Shown: positions 17,619 through 26,174, counted from the first letter of the stretch. The stretch: 58,156 nt of DNA from CAZVWJ01 sp964631325 (GCA_964631325.1 CAZVWJ010000014.1:1-58156), one strand, 5' to 3'. Notes: generated by a model not told the origin, from the sequence alone. Made by a program: numbers and translations.

Positions 17619-18827
17619 CTAAGATTTGGCTAAAAGGAGCAAAGGATGCTCAATAAATTGTTTGAACAATTCTAAAAAATCGGTCGCCAGAGAAACAGCC
17701 ACTGCTCGTTGATCACAACTGAGAGAAACATGCATAATTTTTTCCACCGCTACCTCATTGTTTTTAACCACAGGTTCCGGGTGAGGAGAACCAATACTCA
17801 ACATAGCTACCTGCGGCGGAACAGGCGGGGCTGCTAATCCAGCAACACCTTCGCGGACGGCGGAAACAATCTTTAAGGCCCCATCTTCAAGTTCATTCCC
17901 GGATTGTGACTTTGCAAGCAGTTGTTTCCGTTTCTGGTGAATTTCTGCAAGCTCAAGCCGGCTGCAATTTTCAATCACAACAGAAGCTTCCGGCCGGAGC
18001 TTATTTTGGGCAAAAACAATATTCACGTGATCGTATTTCTGGACATAATCTCCTTCGTAGGAAACATTAAACTCTGGTTTTTGAGCCAGGGCCCGGCTGG
18101 CAGCAAGTAAAATAAAATCATCGATTTGAAGTTCCCGCTGTTCAGAACTAAGTTCATTTCGTGCATCAAGCAGCCGGTTTACTCCAGGCCGGGTATGTAA
18201 ATAGGCAGGCGGAACTTTCCGGTTGGACTCTTCCAACCGGCGGTTAAATTCCTGCTGATCCGGGGAAAATTTTATCTTTTCTGATTCCAGGCTATTATTT
18301 GCTTGAGATTCAGTTGCCCCCGGAGCTTCTTCCTTTTCTTGTTCAGCAAGCACTTTTTCTACGTCCTGCCGAATTATTCTCCCCTCACTACCACTGCCAC
18401 TCAGCCGGCTTAAATCCAGATCATTTTCTGCCGCCATCTGCCGAGCTACCGGTGAAACTCGAACCTTCCCCTCACCTGCGGGAGAACTTGATCGGGAAAA
18501 TTCAAGCCCGGTTTCACCGGATTTTTCTTTTTCGAGAGAAGGGGAATTATCCGAAACAGTTGACTCATCAACCGGAGCCGATTCCTCTGCCTCTGCTTCA
18601 ATCACAGCCAGGGGGGCACCGGGCGATAACTCAGCCCCGGCTTCAGCTAATTTTTCTAAAAGTACCCCGTCCCGAGGAGCTTCAAGATCACCACTGGCTT
18701 TTTTCGACTCAATCTCCGCAAGCACCTGCCCGGAGTCCACACTTTCCCCTTCCTCCACCTGCCATTCAACGAGCATCCCCGACTCCATGTTGTCAGTTAA
18801 CCGGGGCATAGAAATCTCTTCTGACAT
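17619..18827 (-). CDS. Lipoyl-domain E2-like acyltransferase lacking catalytic His/Asp (E3-binding-protein-like)
   Basis: The 402-residue protein has the architecture of a 2-oxo acid dehydrogenase E2. An N-terminal lipoyl domain contains AEIESKKASGDLEAPRDG (lipoyl lysine at 42 or 43), an acidic/proline-serine linker follows, then a peripheral subunit-binding domain (RVSPVARQMAAENDLDLSRL), and a C-terminal acyltransferase domain from about residue 185. The catalytic HRxxDG motif is replaced by QRAVAV at 373-378, so the His and Asp essential for acyl transfer are missing. The usual TFTISNLG strand is also altered. It may be a structural or E3-binding subunit rather than an active enzyme. An excellent AGGAGG precedes the ATG. 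lpdA lies three genes downstream, and no E1 is nearby. Confidence 0.8.
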   Translation of the reverse strand: MSEEISMPRLTDNMESGMLVEWQVEEGESVDSGQVLAEIESKKASGDLEAPRDGVLLEKLAEAGAELSPGAPLAVIEAEAEESAPVDESTVSDNSPSLEKEKSGETGLEFSRSSSPAGEGKVRVSPVARQMAAENDLDLSRLSGSGSEGRIIRQDVEKVLAEQEKEEAPGATESQANNSLESEKIKFSPDQQEFNRRLEESNRKVPPAYLHTRPGVNRLLDARNELSSEQRELQIDDFILLAASRALAQKPEFNVSYEGDYVQKYDHVNIVFAQNKLRPEASVVIENCSRLELAEIHQKRKQLLAKSQSGNELEDGALKIVSAVREGVAGLAAPPVPPQVAMLSIGSPHPEPVVKNNEVAVEKIMHVSLSCDQRAVAVSLATDFLELFKQFIEHPLLLLAKS

Positions 18828-18891
18828 TTTTTATAAACCTCCTGAAAAATTAGACCCCTGACTCTATAAAATTAAGGTGAGAAGAAACTTC

Positions 18892-19755
18892 TCAATCTTC
18901 CAATTTACTTACGTTACTCACATGTAACGGCAAATTATCCTTCAGCCTGACATCACCGATATAACCGGCCAAAATTAAAACTGCGTCCCGGTCAGCCGGC
19001 CAGGCCGGATCATAGTGAGGAAACCGAACAACATCTAAATATTGAACTTCCAGGCCGGCCTCCTCAAGCTGGGTTACATAACGTTTAAACAGTTGCTGAC
19101 GGGTTAAATCATCAGCCTCAGAACGAATAGTTTCCATTAACTCATATACCTGGCCTGCAGTTTCCCAGCCTTCCGAATCCAACTTCCGGTTGCGAGAGCT
19201 GTAAGCAATTCCATTTTCATCTCTTTCCACAGTTACCGGAACAATTTCATGAGGAAACCGGAGATCCTCAATCATTCTCCGCACCACTATGTATTGTTGA
19301 AGGTCTTTTTGCCCAAAATAAACCCTGTGAGCGGGAATCACATTCAATAATTTCGCAACTACGGTGGTTACCCCGTCAAAAAAGTTTGGCCGAATAGTCC
19401 CCTCATAGCACCGGGTAACGGGGCTACTGCTAATTACCCCGGTTGCCTCCCCGGGCGGATACATCTCCTCCACGGAGGGATGAAAGAGATAATCCACCCC
19501 CGCCTGTTCCGCCACCTTTCGGTCCTGAGAAAAATCCCGAGGATATTTCTCAGCGTCACTCTGGCTATCAAATTGAGCCGCATTAACAAAACAGCTAATA
19601 GCCAGCCTGTCGTTCTCCCGGAGGGCCTTTTTGAATAAAGCCATATGCCCCTCGTGCAAAGCACCCATTGTGGGAACAAAACCAACTTGGTCACCGTTAC
19701 AACGGGCTGAGAGAATCGTATTATTCATTGTTTTAGAACTTTCAAAAATTTCCAT
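18892..19755 (-). CDS. panC: Pantothenate synthetase (pantoate-beta-alanine ligase)
   Basis: PanC joins pantoate and beta-alanine using ATP, the last step of vitamin B5 synthesis. The 287-residue form starting MEIFESSKTMNNT is chosen: its ATG lies one base after the panB stop and aligns with normal PanC. An in-frame extension to 19914 lies inside panB and is rejected. The motifs are VGFVPTMGALHEGHMALFKK (HIGH-like), SCFVNAAQFDSQSDAEKYPR, FFDGVTTVVAKLLNVI, VYFGQKDLQQ, and GIAYSSRNRKLD (the second nucleotide-binding loop). Confidence 0.96.
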   Translation of the reverse strand: MEIFESSKTMNNTILSARCNGDQVGFVPTMGALHEGHMALFKKALRENDRLAISCFVNAAQFDSQSDAEKYPRDFSQDRKVAEQAGVDYLFHPSVEEMYPPGEATGVISSSPVTRCYEGTIRPNFFDGVTTVVAKLLNVIPAHRVYFGQKDLQQYIVVRRMIEDLRFPHEIVPVTVERDENGIAYSSRNRKLDSEGWETAGQVYELMETIRSEADDLTRQQLFKRYVTQLEEAGLEVQYLDVVRFPHYDPAWPADRDAVLILAGYIGDVRLKDNLPLHVSNVSKLED

Positions 19756-19756
19756 C

Positions 19757-20599
19757 TTAATCGGAAAGCAAACTGCGAAGCTGTTTCTGATTAACTGAGT
19801 CGGGCAGAGAAAAAGACTCTGTTTCATCGGGAAATTCTGCGTCCTTAACTGCCTGACAATAAGAGGTAACTCCTTCTCGCAGATGCTTCCGCATGTCACC
19901 CCACTTTCTAACAAAGGTTGGTGTATTCTTTCCGGTCATACCCATCATATCCTGCCAGACAAGTACCTGGCCGTCACATTCTTTCCCGGCTCCAATACCA
20001 ATCGTTGGTATTTTTAATAAATCAGTTAATTCTTTTGCCACCTCAGCCGGAATACCCTCAAGGACAATAGCAACTGCCCCGGCTTCCTGGAGCCCCAGGG
20101 ACTCCTTCCCTATTTTTTCAATGTCGGCTTCCGTTTTAGCCTGGATCTTAAATCCACCGAACGCTTCCTTCGACTGCGGGGTAAGACCCAGGTGTCCGAT
20201 AACCGGGACGTCATGCGCAGTTAAATGTTCAACTAATGAAAAATTACGTCCCCCCCCTTCGACTTTAATTGCCTGAGCCCCTCCTTCCTGCATCAAGCGC
20301 CGGACCGATTTTACAGCTTCTTCCTGGCTCAAAGCCGCTTCTAAAAAAGGAAAATCAGCCACGAGAAATGTGTTTTCAACCGCCCGACCGACTGCTGCCG
20401 TATGATGGACCATATCATCCATGGTCACTGGAATTGTACTGTCGTAGCCAAGCTCTACGTTTCCCAGACTATCGCCGACCAGGATCATATCCAGCTCGGG
20501 AACTTCATCCATCACCCGGGCGGTAAGATAATCATAACAGGTCAAGCAGGTTAACGGTGGTTCGTAAGAATAAATTTTATCGAGAGTATTTTTAACCAT
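19757..20599 (-). CDS. panB: 3-methyl-2-oxobutanoate hydroxymethyltransferase
   Basis: PanB transfers a hydroxymethyl group from methylenetetrahydrofolate to alpha-ketoisovalerate, making ketopantoate. The 280 residues show PLTCLTCYDYLTARVMDE, MILVGDSLGNVELGYDSTIP (metal-binding Asp), VADFPFLE, AIKVEGG, PVIGHLGLTPQS, VLEGIPAEVAKELT and IGIGAGKECDGQVLVWQDMMG, the standard PanB series. Its ATG shares one base with the stop of the upstream membrane protein gene (TGATG), and panC follows after one base. Ketoisovalerate is also the branched-chain oxo acid dehydrogenase substrate, which may explain the lipoyl-protein neighbour. Confidence 0.96.
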   Translation of the reverse strand: MVKNTLDKIYSYEPPLTCLTCYDYLTARVMDEVPELDMILVGDSLGNVELGYDSTIPVTMDDMVHHTAAVGRAVENTFLVADFPFLEAALSQEEAVKSVRRLMQEGGAQAIKVEGGGRNFSLVEHLTAHDVPVIGHLGLTPQSKEAFGGFKIQAKTEADIEKIGKESLGLQEAGAVAIVLEGIPAEVAKELTDLLKIPTIGIGAGKECDGQVLVWQDMMGMTGKNTPTFVRKWGDMRKHLREGVTSYCQAVKDAEFPDETESFSLPDSVNQKQLRSLLSD

Positions 20600-20904
20600 C
20601 AGCGGCTATCCTTCCATTTCTCAAGGGCCTTTTTAAAAGTCTCGCTGTCCGGTTCATCCCCGGACTGAGTTTCCGAAAGTATATCTTCAAATTTACGATA
20701 CCTATCAGCCCGCTTCAGGAGGGAAAATTTAAACACCAGCAGATATAACAGGATAACATCGGCGATTAACAAAAATCCCGCCGTCACGGCCAGTGCCTGC
20801 TGGTGAAAACCGTGCAGAGCCGGCAGGGTATGAGCAATCAGCAGAGCAATTAAATTAAAACTACCGGCAACAAATAAAAAAATGATCAACCGAATATAAA
20901 ACAT
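20599..20904 (-). CDS. Small two-helix membrane protein, unknown
   Basis: The 101-residue protein has two hydrophobic segments (about residues 3-25 and 38-60) and a charged cytoplasmic tail rich in lysine and glutamate. I recognise no family. It is translationally coupled to panB through a one-base overlap and follows the BON-like gene by nine bases. This makes a real gene likely, but the sequence gives no functional hint. Confidence 0.7.
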   Translation of the reverse strand: MFYIRLIIFLFVAGSFNLIALLIAHTLPALHGFHQQALAVTAGFLLIADVILLYLLVFKFSLLKRADRYRKFEDILSETQSGDEPDSETFKKALEKWKDSR

Positions 20905-20913
20905 CTCTTATAC

Positions 20914-21243
20914 CTACCAGTCCAGTTGAATATCCTGGCTGGAACTTCTCATCTGGCTTTTCATTGTCTTATCCCTGTCTTTCTTTTTCCACTGGCCGTG
21001 TTCTTTTTTCCAATTTTTGAGATCCCATTCAACGGTCATAACACCCTCAATTCGACTGATCCGCTGTTCCAACTGTTTTAGTTCATCTTTATCCTCAATA
21101 TCTTTTCCATGTCTTTTAACCAGTTCTCCCTGGAAATATACCCGACCGTTTGTATTACGGTATTTTAGCTTCTGAGTTTTGATATCCTGCCGAACCAAGA
21201 TACGATCAATACTCCGGTTTATCTGCATATCCTGTTGACGCAT
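20914..21243 (-). CDS. Small BON-like domain protein
   Basis: The 109-residue protein has a central pattern resembling a BON domain: YRNTNGRVYFQGELVKRHG, then LEQRISRIEGVMTVEWDL, matching the alternating strand, helix and GV-x-V strand of that fold. The N- and C-terminal parts are basic and polar. There is no signal peptide, so it would be cytoplasmic, unlike most BON proteins. I place the start at the ATG at 21243, which has AGGAG eight bases upstream; a longer TTG-started form reads through that ribosome site. It heads the minus-strand block that continues with panB and panC. Confidence 0.65.
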   Translation of the reverse strand: MRQQDMQINRSIDRILVRQDIKTQKLKYRNTNGRVYFQGELVKRHGKDIEDKDELKQLEQRISRIEGVMTVEWDLKNWKKEHGQWKKKDRDKTMKSQMRSSSQDIQLDW

Positions 21244-21396
21244 AAATAACGCTCCTAACAAATGGTAATAATAGGAAATTTACTAACCAATTTTCAAACA
21301 TTAGTAATTTAACGATTTTCCCCGTTAATTGCAAGTGACTCCCTCCCGGAAAGAAGAAAATTACGCTGCTGCTAATTCAAAACATCAAAACGAATC

Positions 21397-21466
21397 TCCT
21401 CTCCCCCTGACGTACGCAGGACAGTAGGCCTGATGGGAGAGGACTAAGGTGAGGGGGAATCTTGCC
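21397..21466. repeat. Degenerate CCCTCTCCC-type inverted repeat
   Basis: A CTCCTCTCCCCCTGA block and a GGGAGAGGACTAAGGTGAGGGGGA block about 30 bases apart face each other as imperfect inverted arms. It resembles the better-preserved copies at 23187-23232, 32228-32280 and 40871-40908. The surrounding gap (21244-21661) otherwise holds only the promoter and leader of the downstream plus-strand gene. Confidence 0.5.
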
Positions 21467-21558
21467 TGAGACGGGATGAATGGGCTCTGAAAACCTCCTT
21501 TTTACCTCCATCAAGGGGGAAGAAGCATTTTGCGGTTCTGGTGCTAATGTAAATAAGC

Positions 21559-21587
21559 TTGACTTAAGTATACAAGTGTAGTATTTT
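21559..21587 (+). promoter_or_regulatory. Probable sigma-70-type promoter
   Basis: A TTGACT box at 21559-21564 is followed after 17 bases by TATTTT at 21582-21587. It would start transcription near 21594 and drive the lone plus-strand gene at 21662. The -35 box is good and the -10 box moderate. This is a reading by eye, not a tested promoter. Confidence 0.45.
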
Positions 21588-21614
21588 ATAAGTGGTATTT
21601 TAGAAAGGAGTCAG

Positions 21615-21651
21615 TCTCTTTTCGGGCGAAAAGAGAACCCCAGGGCTGGGG
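21615..21651 (+). promoter_or_regulatory. Two tandem leader hairpins with identical GGGC loops
   Basis: Immediately upstream of the 21662 start lie two stem-loops. The first has a 9-bp perfect stem (21615-21623 with 28-36). The second, directly after it, has a 5-bp stem (38-42 with 47-51). Both close a GGGC tetraloop. The right arm of the second overlaps the GGTGG purine stretch that would serve as ribosome site, so the fold could affect translation. It matches no riboswitch class I know. Confidence 0.5.
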
Positions 21652-21661
21652 GTGGACAAAA

Positions 21662-23077
21662 ATGGCAAGCGGACCTTACGTTAAGAGTTTCAGTTCTCTT
21701 TACGGGCGTACTGCGTACTCTTCTTTCAGTAATATGACTCCGGAGATGCAGGGTGAACGGAAACCGTTTTCTCCGCCCAGCAGCGAGCTTCGCGTTGCGA
21801 ACGCCCGCCGCCAGGCTCAATTTGAAAATCAACCTCCCAAAAACCAAAAAAATCAAGATAATTCAACGAAAATTTCAGCCCAAATGGGTGGACAGAACGT
21901 CGAAACTGCGCTCGAAAAAACAAAATCAGCAAATATTAGCGGGGGCTCGGCGTTGACTGTCCGTGGTGGGGAAATGAATTTTACCACTTCCGGGGGAAAA
22001 TCTCTCAAATTAGCCGAAGGAACTCAAGCCCGTATTTTCCGGAATGAAAGCGGAAAACTGGTTTTACAAAACCTTGACAAAGACGAAGAAATTACCGTTC
22101 AGCAGGGTGAAAATATTAGTATTTCCGGCCAGGGCAAGGCTGAGTTATCCGGAAAAACTCGAAGCTTGACTCTAAAAAGTGGAGAAAAAGTGACGGCCCG
22201 GGCCGCGGGGGGTAACAAGACTCAACTGGTTCGAAGCTCTACCGCCAACAAATTAAAGCTTACAGAAGAAGGTCAGCAAATTTCAGTTTCGGAAAATAAT
22301 TTAACCTTTCTGGCGGAAAGCGGTAAAGCAATTGAATTTACCCCCGGGCAAAGGGGTACTATCAGCCGGACCGAGGACAACCAGATAAAAATAAGTAATT
22401 CGGATACCGGGGAAGCGATCACCTTTTCCCCAAAAAGTGCCCTTTCATCCATCGGTAAAGGAACAGCCTCTGTTGCAGAAGGGCAGATGACTATTGAAGG
22501 TTCGCAAGGACTTCAACTAAATTCTTCCGAAACGGAAGGAACAACTCTTGTACAACCTGATACCGCAAAAGCTACAGCAGTGGAAAAATTGGATCAACGC
22601 CCCGGAATACAGGGGGGGTTGAGTGTTGAAGTTTATTCTAACCCTCGAAATGAAAGACTGAAATTAGAAACTAAAAAACTGCTCCAGGAACCGCTCGCCG
22701 AAGCCAAAAAAGCACAAAAAGAACGAAAGGAAGAAAAAGCCGAGGAAGATAAGAAGGCCAAGAAAGAACAAAAAGCAGTTGAAGCTCAGGAGAAAGTAGA
22801 AAAAGAGGCAGAAGATAAGGCGGCAGACAAGGCTCAAGCAGAGGCTAAATCAACTGAGAAAAAAGAAGAATTCTTACAGATAAACGAGACCGAAGGAGAA
22901 AAAGATACATATGTTTCCAACGCGGAAACCGAAACAGGCTCTTCGGCTTTCTCAACCGGTGCGGAAACAAATTCCTACCGGAGCGTAGCATTTTCAGAAA
23001 ACTCAACAGGTAATAATTTTTACACACCGGACGGCCGGGCCCAACTAAGCGGTTCTCAAATAAATTACTCCGTCTGA
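21662..23077 (+). CDS. Unknown beta-repeat protein with charged coiled-coil region
   Basis: I do not recognise this 471-residue protein. Residues 1-95 are polar and disordered-looking, without a signal peptide. Residues about 95-265 are beta-rich, made of short strands separated by Gly/Asn turns (LTVRGGEMNFTTSGG, then ITVQQGENISISGQG, LTLKSGEKVTARAAGG, KAIEFTPGQRGTISR), suggesting a beta-helix or solenoid. Residues about 335-400 are almost entirely Lys, Glu and Ala and should form a long helix or coiled coil; a Ser/Thr/Asn-rich tail ends NYSV. It is a single gene with its own promoter and hairpin leader. A filament-forming or surface-structure role is possible but is only inference. Confidence 0.75.
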   Translation: MASGPYVKSFSSLYGRTAYSSFSNMTPEMQGERKPFSPPSSELRVANARRQAQFENQPPKNQKNQDNSTKISAQMGGQNVETALEKTKSANISGGSALTVRGGEMNFTTSGGKSLKLAEGTQARIFRNESGKLVLQNLDKDEEITVQQGENISISGQGKAELSGKTRSLTLKSGEKVTARAAGGNKTQLVRSSTANKLKLTEEGQQISVSENNLTFLAESGKAIEFTPGQRGTISRTEDNQIKISNSDTGEAITFSPKSALSSIGKGTASVAEGQMTIEGSQGLQLNSSETEGTTLVQPDTAKATAVEKLDQRPGIQGGLSVEVYSNPRNERLKLETKKLLQEPLAEAKKAQKERKEEKAEEDKKAKKEQKAVEAQEKVEKEAEDKAADKAQAEAKSTEKKEEFLQINETEGEKDTYVSNAETETGSSAFSTGAETNSYRSVAFSENSTGNNFYTPDGRAQLSGSQINYSV

Positions 23078-23124
23078 CCCCCTGGCAATTCAGCCTACTT
23101 CCGCGGTGAATCAGCTTAAAATAG

Positions 23125-23329
23125 GGCGTCGTTCAATTTTTCCAGATTTAAGGTAACAGTTAAAATATCGTGAAGAGCTTATCCGAAAAGTCCCCTCTCC
23201 CCTGGTGGGAGAGGGTTAGGGTGAGGGGGAGGAAATTTTATCCCTTTTCGGTGCCCTCTATCTATCCAGTATAAACGATTTTGATAATTAAATGCCGTTT
23301 TAAACTGTAACCTTGATTTGAACGACGCC
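23125..23329. mobile_element. MITE-like element with 8-bp target duplication
   Basis: The ends are perfect 12-bp inverted repeats (GGCGTCGTTCAA at 23125-23136; TTGAACGACGCC at 23318-23329), flanked by a perfect 8-bp direct duplication TAAAATAG (23117-23124 and 23330-23337). Inverted similarity extends inward (AAGGTAACAGTT against AAGGTTACAGTTT). The centre (about 23170-23273) is filled by a CCCTCTCCC-type repeat (core 23187-23232), as if one element inserted into another. There is no coding capacity. It lies in the gap between the orphan gene and moaA (23078-23465), where nothing else is seen. Confidence 0.85.
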
Positions 23330-23465
23330 TAAAATAGCAAACCTTCCGGCTAAATCAACACCTCCCGGGCACAAATCTTCAAAATTTTCACTCCACCGGG
23401 TATAATAGTTTGCATTAGTAAGCTTTTCCGACCTTACGTTAATAAAAGTAAAGGACCGATGAACA

Positions 23466-24488
23466 ATGAACACAGAAGCTGTCTCGAAACCTCTGAAAGA
23501 TAGCCGGGGGCGCCCGATGCATTCGTTGCGAATCTCCGTTACTGACCGCTGTAACTTTAACTGTTTTTACTGCAATCCGGGCGAGAAACCAGCAAAGTGT
23601 TGTACTTCATCTGAGAAACTGACTTACAATCAGATAAAAAAATTGACCCGGTTATTTGTTGAACTGGGAGTGGACAATGTTCGCCTGACCGGTGGGGAAC
23701 CGCTGGTCAGGAACAACCTGGAAGAATTAATTACAAAATTAAAGAAAATTGAAGAGCTCCGGGAGGTAACCCTGACCACAAACGGTTACTACCTAGCCTC
23801 GCAATTAAATCGGCTTAAGGAGGCGGGAATTGACAGAATCAACATGAGCCTGGATACTTTTCAGGAGGAGCGTTTCCAGAAATTGACCGGGCACTCCGGG
23901 CTTAATCGGGTTTTAACGGGACTGGACAAGTTACTTGAGTCGCCTGCGGTTCACCCTGTAAAAGTGAACACAGTGGCAATTCGCAACTTCAATGAGGATG
24001 AAATTCCCGCTTTTGTGGATTGGGCCGCCAGAACCGGTCAAACTGTCCGTTTTATAGAATTTATGCCCCTGGAGCGAGGGACTACCTGGCGGGAAAACGA
24101 CTTATTATTAACACCTGAAATAAAAAATATAATCAGTGAAAGTTTTTCTCTGCTCCCCCGGAGAGGCGAACCTTATGAGACAGCTACTAAATTTAAACTG
24201 GAAAATAGCGAAGGGACTGTTGGCTTTATAAGCAGTATCTCCAACCCCTTCTGTGATAGCTGTGACCGAGTCCGCTTGACAGCAGACGGCCAAGTCAAAA
24301 CGTGTCTGTTCAGCTACGACGAAACTGATCTTAAACCTCTGCTTTCCCCCAAATTCAAAGGAGAACAAATAAAACAAAAAATTATCACTGCTTTCCGGAA
24401 CCGGTGGAAAGGGGGCTGTGAAAAGCTACAGAAAGATGATTACGACCTAAACCGTCAGAGCCGGACAATGTCAGGAATCGGGGGCTGA
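23466..24488 (+). CDS. moaA: GTP 3',8-cyclase MoaA
   Basis: This radical-SAM enzyme makes the first intermediate of molybdenum cofactor from GTP. The 340 residues have the N-terminal SAM cluster motif in VTDRCNFNCFYCNPGE (Cys-x3-Cys-x2-Cys), then LTGGEPLVRNNLEELI and NMSLDTFQEERFQKLTGHSG. The second, GTP-binding cluster motif is NPFCDSCDRVRLTADGQVKT. The C-terminal Gly-Gly (SGIGG) is the conserved GTP-contacting tail. An AGGAC-like site precedes the ATG. It stands alone; its stop is nine bases from the convergent glutamate dehydrogenase stop, with no terminator between them. No other cofactor gene is in the window. Confidence 0.95.
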   Translation: MNTEAVSKPLKDSRGRPMHSLRISVTDRCNFNCFYCNPGEKPAKCCTSSEKLTYNQIKKLTRLFVELGVDNVRLTGGEPLVRNNLEELITKLKKIEELREVTLTTNGYYLASQLNRLKEAGIDRINMSLDTFQEERFQKLTGHSGLNRVLTGLDKLLESPAVHPVKVNTVAIRNFNEDEIPAFVDWAARTGQTVRFIEFMPLERGTTWRENDLLLTPEIKNIISESFSLLPRRGEPYETATKFKLENSEGTVGFISSISNPFCDSCDRVRLTADGQVKTCLFSYDETDLKPLLSPKFKGEQIKQKIITAFRNRWKGGCEKLQKDDYDLNRQSRTMSGIGG

Positions 24489-24497
24489 AGACAGCTC

Positions 24498-25745
24498 CTA
24501 TAGCCAGCCGCGCAATTTCATTGCTTCATAGATTTTTTTCACCGCAACCAGGTATGTCGCCTGCCGGGTAGTCGTCTCCTTTTCTTCCCGCATTTGTAGA
24601 ACTCTCTGTAAAGCCTCCACCATCATCCGATCTAATTTTTCTGTAACTTCCTTTTTACTCCAGTAGTAATTAGCTGAATTTTGTACCTGTTCAAAGTAAC
24701 TAACCGTGACTCCGCCCGCATTGGCGAGCATGTCCGGCAAGACCAGGATATTCTGACGAGCAAGAATTTTGTCCGCGGCATAGGTGGTCGGGCCGTTAGC
24801 CAGCTCAAGAATTATCTCAGCCTGTATTTCCCCGGCATTCTGATCAGTGATTACTGCTCCCAGGGCTGCAGGAATTAAGATATCCACATCCAGGGTAAGT
24901 AATTCCCGGTTGGTAATTTCTTCCCCCGCCGCCAGCTCAACAACAGTTCCGGTTCTCTGCTTGCACTTTCTGGTCCCCGCATAATTAAGACCTTCCGGAT
25001 TATAAATTCCCCCGCTACTGTCACTAACTGCCACCACCTGCAAATCAAGAATTTTTTCGGCCAGCCGGTGAGCATGACTGCCCGCATTCCCATAGCCCTG
25101 AATAGCCACGGTTTTTTCAGACAGGTCCATCTCCAGTTCCCGGGCAACTCCTCTAAGGAGATACATCCCGCCCCGGGCAGTGGCATCACTACGAGCTTCA
25201 CTGCCACCGAGGACCAATGGCTTGCCGGTTATAGCGCCTGGTTCTTTTGCCCCGTTTATCTGTTCGTATTCGTCAAGCATCCATCCAATCATTTGCGAAT
25301 CCACGTATACATCCGGAGCTGGCACATCTTTATGGGAGCCAAACTCCTGGAAAAACTTGCCCACGTACGCCCGGCAGAGCCGCTCTTTCTCAGAGGTGGA
25401 AAAATCTTTTATGTCACACTTAACCCCACCTTTTGCGCCCCCGAGGGGCAATCCCAGGACAGCCGTTTTCCAGGCCATCAAAGCGGCCAGCTTCCGCACC
25501 ATTCCTGATGTCTCCGATGGATGAAAACGTAACCCCCCCTTGGCCGGCCCACAGGCCGAATTCCAGGTTACCCGGTAAGCCGGCAGAACCAATGTTTTTC
25601 CATCATCTCTTTTTAAAGTCAGTCGTGCCTGAACTTCCCTCTCCGGCGTGACCAGCAACTTTTTAGTTGCGGGTGGTAAATCAAGCAAATCAATCGCCCG
25701 GGCCAGGTGTTTTTTGATGAATTCCATTTCATTCTTATCACTCAT
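24498..25745 (-). CDS. gdhA: Glutamate dehydrogenase (Glu/Leu/Phe/Val family)
   Basis: This enzyme interconverts glutamate and 2-oxoglutarate with ammonia. The 415 residues show RVTWNSACGPAKGGLRFHPS and AWKTAVLGLPLGGAKGGVKC (substrate-binding and catalytic lysines), PAPDVYVDSQMIGWMLDEYE, the cofactor-binding VAIQGYGNAGSHAHRLAEK, and LELANGPTTYAADKIL. The length fits the hexameric bacterial type. NAD or NADP preference is unclear. I chose the ATG at 25745 because GGAGG lies eight bases upstream; a longer form from 25760 would include that site. Leucine or phenylalanine dehydrogenases are usually shorter, so glutamate is the likely substrate. Confidence 0.93.
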   Translation of the reverse strand: MSDKNEMEFIKKHLARAIDLLDLPPATKKLLVTPEREVQARLTLKRDDGKTLVLPAYRVTWNSACGPAKGGLRFHPSETSGMVRKLAALMAWKTAVLGLPLGGAKGGVKCDIKDFSTSEKERLCRAYVGKFFQEFGSHKDVPAPDVYVDSQMIGWMLDEYEQINGAKEPGAITGKPLVLGGSEARSDATARGGMYLLRGVARELEMDLSEKTVAIQGYGNAGSHAHRLAEKILDLQVVAVSDSSGGIYNPEGLNYAGTRKCKQRTGTVVELAAGEEITNRELLTLDVDILIPAALGAVITDQNAGEIQAEIILELANGPTTYAADKILARQNILVLPDMLANAGGVTVSYFEQVQNSANYYWSKKEVTEKLDRMMVEALQRVLQMREEKETTTRQATYLVAVKKIYEAMKLRGWL

Positions 25746-25795
25746 CAACAAAACCTCCATTAAGTTATTGATCCTTCACAGCCAAAAGAATATTC

Positions 25796-25920
25796 CATAC
25801 TACTCAACTAATCTTTTCCCCCTTCCCCCTCACTTTAATAACGCTTACGCGCCACAAGCCCTGTCCATGCGCAGGGCAAGCTCTCTCCCGCCAGGGGAGA
25901 GAGGATAGGTGAGTAGTTAC
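25796..25920. mobile_element. MITE-like element, second copy of the 40760 family
   Basis: The right end (TAGGTGAGTAGTTAC, 25906-25920) is identical to that of the copy at 40760-40924. The left end has drifted in its first bases (ACTACTCAACTA from 25799). The interior core CTCTCCCGCCAGGGGAGAG is shared. The flanks 25788-25795 (GAATATTC) and 25921-25928 (GAATATTT) form an 8-bp target duplication with one mismatch. It sits in the divergent gap between gdhA and the PilZ gene (25746-26174); apart from it I see nothing there. Confidence 0.75.
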
Positions 25921-26174
25921 GAATATTTCTTAATTTTTATGGTAATAAAGGTTTACAAACTTTTCTCCGATAAACTAACCAGACGAGAGGTAGAATACCA
26001 AAATTATCCCAGGGTGTTTATAATTTGTATTTCTTCACCAACAAATTAATCTTAAAATTATATGTTTTCTTTTCAAAATTTACTCTACGAGCTCAATCTC
26101 CCCCCGGGGAAGGAACTTTCTGGAAAACACTTTCACACGATTTCCAGTACCGGCGAACCGGAAACATAGAAATT

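Noticed and set aside
19756..19914. 53-residue N-terminal extension of PanC
   Set aside because: It lies inside panB in another frame and does not resemble PanC; the ATG at 19755 gives a standard start.
21615..21651. Known riboswitch (guanidine mini-ykkC, c-di-GMP)
   Set aside because: The two stems lack the ACGR loops of mini-ykkC, and no GEMM core is seen. The leader is reported only as an unclassified structure.
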